From positions 1 through 5,603 of the forward strand of contig DMPB01000055.1 of NCBI GenBank assembly GCA_003456175.1: a stretch of DNA of 5,603 nucleotides, written 5' to 3'. Of the stretch, positions 1-4,516 are shown piece after piece. This DNA is from Chitinophagaceae bacterium. Lineage in GTDB: Bacteria; Bacteroidota; Bacteroidia; Chitinophagales; Chitinophagaceae. The notes under the pieces were generated by a model. The model did no database searches. It was not told the DNA's origin and was given only the letters and a program-made list of their open reading frames with translations. Every line of letters starts with the position of its first letter. The stretch's first letter is position 1. The position numbers and the translations under genes were made by a program.

Positions 1-48
1 TGTTAATGCACATGTACATACCAGCCATACACTAAAAAACAACTTCAT
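1..48 (-). CDS. 5' end of a secreted or envelope protein gene (partial, runs off left edge)
   Basis: An ATG at 48-46 opens a frame that stays open to base 1 and gives 16 residues, MKLFFSVWLVCTCALT. This is a typical start of an export signal: a Lys at position 2, then a hydrophobic core. The start lies 23 bases downstream of the stop of the larger HMA gene, on the same strand, so the gene is probably the next member of that operon. The two Cys residues (11 and 13) could belong to a lipobox or simply to the hydrophobic core; the cleavage site is outside the window. In Bacteroidota, clusters of HYC_CC_PP and HMA genes often sit beside a TonB-dependent receptor, which is one candidate, but nothing visible here identifies the mature protein. 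Confidence 0.6.
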   Translation of the reverse strand, partial: MKLFFSVWLVCTCALT

Positions 49-71
49 GAGCTTTAATTAATTATTTGTGT

Positions 72-617
72 TTAAAGAGTTACATGATACATACGAGCCT
101 TTGTACCATTTGATTTTGTATTACAACAAGTAGCTTCATAACCCGTATTATAGCACTCCATTGCAGTGTACTGAGCATACTTTTTATGTGTTTTATCGCC
201 TGCAAACACTTTATCGAGTAAGCGTAATGTTACCATACCATCAACTGTTGTTGTTGGCACATTTACAAAATGTAATAAAGCGCCATTCATTTCAATGTGT
301 GCGTCATTTTTTACCGTAAGGTTAGAAAGCTTGGTAGTAATGAACATTTCTGCTACAGAAAAACCAGCATCTTCAACAGCTTCGGCTAGTTGCGATAACT
401 CAATTTTCTTGGTATCATCTAATTGAATTGTGTATTCAGATTTTTGAATATTTGCTTTTACTGATTTTACAAAATCTACTTTGGTTAACGCATCGTATAC
501 GGCTTTTGAACACATACTGCAGGTTAAACCACTGGCTTTAAGCGTTGCTGTTTGTATTTGAGCGTGTGTGGCATTAATACCTAGTATCAGGGCCACCAAC
601 ATTAATAAACGTTTCAT
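72..617 (-). CDS. Secreted heavy-metal-associated (HMA) domain protein with a Cys-rich C-terminal domain, 181 aa
   Basis: Likely a periplasmic or surface metal-binding protein, perhaps a copper chaperone or sensor. Residues 1-19 are a signal peptide (MKRLLMLVALILG..., predicted cleavage after THA, mature Gln20). Residues about 22-90 form an HMA ferredoxin-like domain with the metal loop GLTCSMC; C33 and C36 are the CxxC ligands, and Leu replaces the usual Met of GMTCxxC. The remaining ~90 residues are not HMA. They contain H116, H144, C155 (MECYNTGY), the pair C164-C165 and the ending RMYHVTL. I recall similar two-domain proteins in other Bacteroidota, with the MECY..G and CC features kept, but know of no assigned function. 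The ATG at 617 fits the signal peptide and the upstream promoter. The gene follows the shorter HMA gene after 77 bases and is followed 23 bases later by another secreted-protein gene. Metal identity is inference; the HMA call is firm. Confidence 0.9.
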   Translation of the reverse strand: MKRLLMLVALILGINATHAQIQTATLKASGLTCSMCSKAVYDALTKVDFVKSVKANIQKSEYTIQLDDTKKIELSQLAEAVEDAGFSVAEMFITTKLSNLTVKNDAHIEMNGALLHFVNVPTTTVDGMVTLRLLDKVFAGDKTHKKYAQYTAMECYNTGYEATCCNTKSNGTKARMYHVTL

Positions 618-631
618 AACATATAAATTTA
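618..631 (-). promoter_or_regulatory. -7 element and near-leaderless start of the 181-aa HMA gene
   Basis: On the minus strand, TAAATTTA (631-624) matches the Bacteroidota -7 consensus TAnnTTTG at all but the last base. A TTG at 652-650, 18 bases upstream, is well placed as the -33 element. Only six bases (623-618) separate the -7 box from the ATG, so transcription would begin at or within a few bases of the start codon, giving a leaderless or almost leaderless mRNA. Read by eye only. Confidence 0.5.
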
Positions 632-634
632 CTA

Positions 635-657
635 TCAGTTTGTACAGTACAAGCTGA
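635..657. promoter_or_regulatory. 23-bp palindrome overlapping the -33 element: candidate operator
   Basis: The minus strand reads TTGTAC-T-GTACAA (652-640), then one mismatched pair, then the outer arms TCAG (657-654) and CTGA (638-635). That gives ten complementary pairs around a central base at 646. The palindrome covers the candidate -33 TTG (652-650) and most of the spacer before the -7 box, the place where a dimeric regulator would act. No T-tract follows, so it is a poor terminator. The motif does not match a metal-regulator operator I can name; it is not the CopY TACAnnTGTA box. Confidence 0.55.
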
Positions 658-678
658 CATTTTTTGTAATAATTGATT

Positions 679-717
679 AAAAAATACGATTTGCTTATTG
701 CTTTTTACGCTCGTATT
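679..717 (-). terminator. Weak intrinsic-terminator-like hairpin at the end of the 111-aa HMA gene
   Basis: On the minus strand AATACGA (717-711) pairs with TCGTATT (689-683), and a run of six T (684-679) follows. The stem is seven perfect pairs but mostly AT, the loop is long (21 bases), and the stem starts inside the coding region, straddling the stop codon at 695-697. It could attenuate read-through into the 181-aa HMA gene, which appears to have its own promoter. This is a weak candidate. Confidence 0.25.
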
Positions 718-1030
718 GGCAACATTCTGGAAGTGCATCATACACTTCTTTAGGAGCTGTTTTGTTTTGTGTATCGTGCCCTACTGCAGCTATCTTCTCT
801 TCGATGGCAGTAAGCGATGTTTTCTTGCTAAATGTAACTACAAGTTTCTTCCTGTCTTCGTTCCAAACGGCAGTGAGTGCACCAGCAGCAATCGCATTTT
901 TCTCGATTCGCTTTTTGCACATACCACATTCGCCATAAACGGTTACTGAATCGGTAGTTACATCGGTTTTAGATTGACCACTAGCAAGCGCTGCAATAGC
1001 AATGAATGCAGCTGTTAAAATTGTACGCAT
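695..1030 (-). CDS. Secreted short HMA-like metal-binding protein, 111 aa
   Basis: A small exported protein that probably carries a soft metal in the periplasm. Residues 1-18 are a signal peptide (MRTILTAAFIAIAALASG, followed by Gln19). An HMA-like domain follows at about residues 27-87, with C35 and C38 in VYGECGMCKKRIE. The CxxC is in the usual place before the first helix, but the classical Met two residues before the first Cys is Gly. The tail contains GHDT (84-87) and ends PECCQYERKKQ, with adjacent C103-C104 that may add ligands. The ATG at 1030 is chosen because it begins the signal peptide directly. A GTG at 1087 in the same frame would add 19 residues ahead of the signal and run through a palindrome. 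The gene lies 73 bases after the HYC_CC_PP gene and 77 bases before the larger HMA gene. The family is clear; the metal and partner are inferred. Confidence 0.88.
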   Translation of the reverse strand: MRTILTAAFIAIAALASGQSKTDVTTDSVTVYGECGMCKKRIEKNAIAAGALTAVWNEDRKKLVVTFSKKTSLTAIEEKIAAVGHDTQNKTAPKEVYDALPECCQYERKKQ

Positions 1031-1073
1031 AAAAAAAGTATTTGGATGATGAATTTGATTAAATAACATAAGT

Positions 1074-1090
1074 GTTGTGCTAGGCACAAC
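1074..1090. promoter_or_regulatory. 17-bp perfect palindrome between the HYC_CC_PP and short HMA genes
   Basis: The minus strand reads GTTGTGC (1090-1084), CTA, GCACAAC (1080-1074): seven perfect pairs around a three-base centre. It begins 13 bases after the HYC_CC_PP stop and lies 43 bases upstream of the short HMA gene's ATG. No T-tract follows in either direction, so an operator is more likely than a terminator, although an RNA hairpin remains possible. A weak promoter could overlap it: TTG at 1089-1087, then 16 bases, then TATGTTAT at 1070-1063. Its half-site TTGTGC resembles the TTGTAC of the palindrome at 635-657. Confidence 0.45.
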
Positions 1091-1103
1091 TACTAACCCA
1101 ATA

Positions 1104-1517
1104 TCAAATTCTCCAAATACAATACAATGCTTCGTAAGAAGGGGATATTATTTTGCTATCAAGCGGTGGTGCATTAGCCTTATATGGTAAAGCATGTACA
1201 GACACGGGCAATAAACCTGAAGGAATTGCACTGTAAACGATATCATCAGTACAATCTACAGCATTTATTAACGCAATATCTGTGACATTATCAGCATGCT
1301 TATGATCGCTTTGTAATTTGGCTAGCTTCACATGCTGCTTGCAACATTTAGCTGGCTTTTTCTTTTTAGCAAGTACACATTTACCGCACTGCTTTTCTTC
1401 ACTAGCAGCAATGCTAACATTTGCCAATTTGCCCATACAATAATGTAGCTGTACGGCCAACCCACTGGTTACCGACAAGTACACGAAAGCTAATATGGTG
1501 CAAATGAACTTGAGCAT
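1104..1517 (-). CDS. HYC_CC_PP family protein, 137 aa
   Basis: This small exported Bacteroidota protein shows the three signatures that give the family its name: HYC at residues 25-27 (LHYCMGKL), CC at 58-59 (KCCKQHVKL) and PP at 117-118 (NAPPL). It ends YCIWRI, which fits the C-terminus I recall for the family. Residues 3-22 are a hydrophobic signal or anchor. The mature part also contains C44-x-x-C47, a lysine run at 51-54, an HKH at 72-74, C89 and C133, so it is rich in possible metal ligands. No biochemical function is known to me; the family tends to occur beside HMA proteins and TonB-dependent receptors, as partly seen here. It is the first gene of the left cluster, 56 bases after the porin stop, with its own candidate promoter. 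The ATG at 1517 is the only sensible start. Confidence 0.85.
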   Translation of the reverse strand: MLKFICTILAFVYLSVTSGLAVQLHYCMGKLANVSIAASEEKQCGKCVLAKKKKPAKCCKQHVKLAKLQSDHKHADNVTDIALINAVDCTDDIVYSAIPSGLLPVSVHALPYKANAPPLDSKIISPSYEALYCIWRI

Positions 1518-1537
1518 TTACTGCAAAGTTGCAACTT
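1518..1537 (-). promoter_or_regulatory. Candidate promoter of the HYC_CC_PP gene, with a 12-bp palindrome
   Basis: On the minus strand CAACTTTG (1531-1524) matches the TAnnTTTG -7 box except at the first base, and CA follows, as is common in these promoters. Six bases (1523-1518) separate it from the ATG, so the transcript would be nearly leaderless. A perfect 12-bp palindrome, AAGTTGCAACTT (1526-1537), overlaps the box and could be bound by a regulator. No TTG stands at the expected -33 position, only a T-rich stretch near 1549-1551. Confidence 0.4.
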
Positions 1538-1573
1538 AATTAGTTTGAAAACGAATGTTGTTTGTTAAAATCG

Positions 1574-3619
1574 TTAATTGATAAAGCTCCAGTACACTCC
1601 TGCTCTGAACCAAAGTGTGTTACCCGCATAAAAAGGAGCTGTAAAATTCCGCTCATTGAAACCGCTGTTACTTCCAATATTTAGGCTATTGATATTTTCC
1701 ATGCGAATAAAACCTTTGAAAGTTCTGATACGAAAGTGTAAGAACAGGTTCGCATCGGGGCGGTTATTAACGGTTACTGTGTTCTGATAAAAGAACTGTC
1801 CGGTAAGTGGCGAATAATCGGCAGGCTTATAACTCGTATAATAGCGAATTTCTAACCCTGTTGCCAGATGCAAATTTTTGAAGAACTGACCTTCAAACAC
1901 AAACCGATTACGTGTGAAAAATAATGGCAGATTCACAGGAGCCCCACTTGTAGCCTGTTGAAGATACGCTTCGGCATACCAATTAATGCGACGCGAAATT
2001 TTGATTTTTTTCTCTACCCCTAACACCAATACATTGAACAAGGTACGTTCTTGAGTTACATTATAATAGTTAGTTAGGTAGGTATAATTACTCAACAGAT
2101 AATAACGTGCAGATAATTTGATGCCTGCTAACGGATTGTCTGCAACAGCATACAACTGTGATGTATTTTCATTTAGTAGCGAACTAGTACGCACCGTTGG
2201 GAACGATGAATTTCCACCAAAAACATGGCTTGGCGTTCTATTCACATTAATAGCGCCTAGTGTAATATAACCAAACTTTTTACCCAGCAAGCTTTTGATA
2301 TTGGCTTGCACTTGATAGTTGCCCGCATAAACACCTCCGGTATACAATACCCCACTGGCATTCAACTCCCATTTTTTATTGCGTGTTAAGTTTCTGTATT
2401 CTGCTAATGCATATAAGTTCGTAAAACGAGCTGTTCCCGTTGCAAGCTTACCAGTTAACAATTGAAGTCCTGCACCTAATTTGATATATTGATTTAGATT
2501 TTTCTTTTCAGGATATGAGATTATGGCAAGTTCGTTGGATACATCGTTCCATTGTTCATCATAGGTAAGTGTATCCAGCTGACCGACCGTTTTATTGAAA
2601 AAAAGTGCATAGCTAACGCTATCTGTGTATTGATCTCGAAAGGTGTAGCTATGAGTATGACTTATAAAAGTATGTTGTAGACGAAACCTTGGATAGAACA
2701 ATTTCACTGTGGTGGTATCGTTCACAACAAGACTATCTTTTTGCCCAAAGTCGTAATTCTGCCGAAACAACAACTTTCTTTCGTTGTACAAAGTTCCAGT
2801 GATAATATTCACATTGAAAGGATTACGACGGCTACCTAACAATGTGCCTAAACGTGTTTCTAGTTCAAACGGATCATTGAGCTGCAAAGCGTTTAGCTGC
2901 GATGGATTTTTTAATCCACCATTCTCGCTGCTTCTAATACTGTTACTAATAAAAATAAAATAGTTGCTGTAGCGTTTGTTAGGACTTGTGTAATGGGCAT
3001 TTAATCGAATACCATTATGTGCTGTATTTTGATTTTTGAAGGCACCAGGGCTATTGATTAACCGATACTGAAATGCAAAATTAAAATTGGCATTGCGGTT
3101 TTGTGTATGTGTAGCATCAATGTACTGTTCTGCTTTTGGCCCAAGTATGTACGCTAGTTCCGTATGCGGCCTTGTGGTGGTGTAAAAACGTGTATCTTCA
3201 ATTTTGAGTCGATATATATCGAATGCATGAAATCCTGCATCAAAACCAGCTTGCATCAAAGGTGTGAATAACAAGTTTCTAGCAGCATTACCATTATTTC
3301 CAATATCAACATAGGTTGCTGGCACTGGCCAGCGTGTAGTCCAATCGTTTAGGCTACTATCTAAACTACGCAAACGTGAGCTATCCCACATTTTGTAACG
3401 AATGGTAATGCTATCTTCATTATTGTCGCGACGTTTGAGGCTATCTTGACCTTGCGAACGAGCCCTAACGGGGCGGCCCTGATTATCAAAACTTACATTA
3501 CTACCAGTTGGCATACTACCACCTGTTGTTGGAAGGCGCTGTCCATTTGCCCGTAAGGCGAACCCTAACAGAACACATAAAAATAGGCATACAACAACAA
3601 GTGGTGTGCTACGCAACAT
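1574..3619 (-). CDS. Putative outer-membrane porin (Porin_10-like), 681 aa
   Basis: Predicted outer-membrane beta-barrel. Residues 1-26 are a signal peptide (MLRSTPLVVVCLFLCVLLG..., probable cleavage ANG|Q). A short polar, charged segment follows to about residue 75. The rest alternates polar and aromatic residues in many short strands and ends in WSFIN. The early block DAGFHAFDIYRLKIEDTRFY, then PHTELAYILGPKAEQ (roughly residues 125-165), and the C-terminal pattern resemble the Bacteroidota 'putative porin' family (Porin_10). The substrate is unknown. The start is the ATG at 3619, 13 bases after the phosphorylase stop. A TTG at 3646 in the same frame would put nine extra residues before the signal and overlap the upstream gene. 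The tight spacing implies co-transcription with the purine nucleoside phosphorylase. Export to the outer membrane is well supported; actual pore activity is inferred from the family name. Confidence 0.85.
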   Translation of the reverse strand: MLRSTPLVVVCLFLCVLLGFALRANGQRLPTTGGSMPTGSNVSFDNQGRPVRARSQGQDSLKRRDNNEDSITIRYKMWDSSRLRSLDSSLNDWTTRWPVPATYVDIGNNGNAARNLLFTPLMQAGFDAGFHAFDIYRLKIEDTRFYTTTRPHTELAYILGPKAEQYIDATHTQNRNANFNFAFQYRLINSPGAFKNQNTAHNGIRLNAHYTSPNKRYSNYFIFISNSIRSSENGGLKNPSQLNALQLNDPFELETRLGTLLGSRRNPFNVNIITGTLYNERKLLFRQNYDFGQKDSLVVNDTTTVKLFYPRFRLQHTFISHTHSYTFRDQYTDSVSYALFFNKTVGQLDTLTYDEQWNDVSNELAIISYPEKKNLNQYIKLGAGLQLLTGKLATGTARFTNLYALAEYRNLTRNKKWELNASGVLYTGGVYAGNYQVQANIKSLLGKKFGYITLGAINVNRTPSHVFGGNSSFPTVRTSSLLNENTSQLYAVADNPLAGIKLSARYYLLSNYTYLTNYYNVTQERTLFNVLVLGVEKKIKISRRINWYAEAYLQQATSGAPVNLPLFFTRNRFVFEGQFFKNLHLATGLEIRYYTSYKPADYSPLTGQFFYQNTVTVNNRPDANLFLHFRIRTFKGFIRMENINSLNIGSNSGFNERNFTAPFYAGNTLWFRAGVYWSFIN

Positions 3620-3632
3620 ATAGTTGTTCCGA

Positions 3633-4460
3633 TTAAAGTTCGGCAATCAAACGTTTGAAAATAGCGGTAAGTTTGGGTTCAGCATCTTTAGCGGCTTGCA
3701 ACACTTCTTCGTGGGTAATTACATTTTCTTCTTCACGAATACCCAAATCGGTAATGATGCTCACGGCAAATACCTGCATACCAGCATGTACAGCCACTAT
3801 GTTTTCTTGAACGGTACTCATACCAACAACATCCCCACCAATAGCTTTTATTAGCTGATACTCGGCACGTGTTTCGAAGGTTGGCCCCGTTACACCAGTA
3901 TAAACACCTTTATGCACATGAATACCCAATTCCTGAGCTATAGCCTCAGCTTTTGCAATAATGGCCTTGCTATAAGGTTCACTCATATCTGGGAAGCGAG
4001 TGCCAAGCGCCTCTTCATTTTTACCAATAAGTGGGTTGGGTGTAAAGAATGAAATATGATCTTTAATAATCATCACATCACCTACCTGAAAAGCAGGGTT
4101 AACCCCACCCGCTGCGTTCGAAAGCAATAAAGTATGAATACCTAGTAGCTTCATTACGCGTATAGGATAAGCTACTTGCTGTGGCGTATATCCTTCGTAA
4201 AAATGGAAGCGACCTGCCATTACTAATACTTGCTTACCACTTACCTCGGCCAATAAAAGCTGACCATGATGCCCTTTTACTGTACTTACCGGAAAGTGTG
4301 GAATATTTTCGTATGGAATGCTTACTTGTACGTGTAATTCGTTTTTAAAGTTTCCCAAGCCACTCCCTAAAACAATACCAATTTGTGGCGCTACAGCAGC
4401 CCCTATTTGTTGTTGTATATAAGCAACACTTTCATTAAGCTGCTCCATCAATAAACTCAT
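3633..4460 (-). CDS. punA: Purine nucleoside phosphorylase (trimeric inosine/guanosine type), 275 aa
   Basis: Cytosolic enzyme of purine salvage: a nucleoside plus phosphate gives a free base plus (deoxy)ribose 1-phosphate. Family landmarks, numbered from MSLLMEQL, are GSGLG 32-36 (phosphate loop), GRFHFYEGY 83-91, SNAAGG 114-119, GPTFET 192-197, GMSTVQE 213-219, SIITD 234-238 and THEE 249-252. By alignment with human PNP, E196 is the base-binding Glu201, M214/S215 match Met219/Ser220 in the sugar/phosphate site, and H250 matches His257. Asp238 stands where human Asn243 contacts the 6-position of the base, so base preference may differ. No signal peptide is present. The start is set at ATG 4460; a second ATG at 4448 (MEQLNES, 271 aa) is equally plausible. 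A TTG at 4481 falls in the -7 box and is unlikely. The length is normal for the family. The porin follows after 13 bases. Confidence 0.95.
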   Translation of the reverse strand: MSLLMEQLNESVAYIQQQIGAAVAPQIGIVLGSGLGNFKNELHVQVSIPYENIPHFPVSTVKGHHGQLLLAEVSGKQVLVMAGRFHFYEGYTPQQVAYPIRVMKLLGIHTLLLSNAAGGVNPAFQVGDVMIIKDHISFFTPNPLIGKNEEALGTRFPDMSEPYSKAIIAKAEAIAQELGIHVHKGVYTGVTGPTFETRAEYQLIKAIGGDVVGMSTVQENIVAVHAGMQVFAVSIITDLGIREEENVITHEEVLQAAKDAEPKLTAIFKRLIAEL

Positions 4461-4478
4461 AATCGAAATTTTAGCGTG

Positions 4479-4486
4479 CAAAGATA
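4479..4486 (-). promoter_or_regulatory. -7 promoter element (TATCTTTG) of the phosphorylase-porin operon
   Basis: The minus strand reads TATCTTTG, a perfect match to the Bacteroidota primary-sigma -7 consensus TAnnTTTG, followed by CA. It lies in the 56-base gap after the TPR gene. Transcription would start near 4473-4476, leaving a leader of about 15 bases before the ATG at 4460. No TTG is found at the expected -33 distance, so the promoter may be moderate or activator-dependent. It suggests the phosphorylase and porin can be expressed apart from the upstream TPR gene. Confidence 0.6.
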
Positions 4487-4516
4487 GTGCTTGCTATACT
4501 AAGCCCTTGTTATAAC

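Noticed and set aside
698..949. Plus-strand open frame of 83 codons
   Set aside because: It lies antisense inside the short HMA gene, has no family resemblance and an odd composition (many Cys and Phe), and conflicts with a well-supported gene.
1085..1087. GTG start giving a 130-aa short HMA protein
   Set aside because: It places 19 residues before the signal peptide and makes the 1074-1090 palindrome coding; the ATG at 1030 is cleaner.
1534..1576. Possible terminator after the porin (AACGA...TCGTT)
   Set aside because: The stem is five pairs with a 16-base loop and lacks a proper T-tract, so it is not supported.
3644..3646. TTG start giving a 690-aa porin overlapping the phosphorylase
   Set aside because: It adds nine polar residues ahead of a complete signal peptide; the ATG at 3619 begins the signal directly.
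3624..3854. Plus-strand open frame of 76 codons
   Set aside because: It is antisense to conserved phosphorylase motifs and has no recognisable domain or promoter.
4479..4481. TTG start giving a 282-aa phosphorylase
   Set aside because: The codon is part of the -7 box TATCTTTG and would precede transcription start; the ATGs at 4460 and 4448 fit the family N-terminus.
4482..4500. Imperfect inverted repeat (ATAG...CTAT) upstream of the phosphorylase
   Set aside because: Only four firm pairs plus wobbles; too weak to call an operator or terminator.
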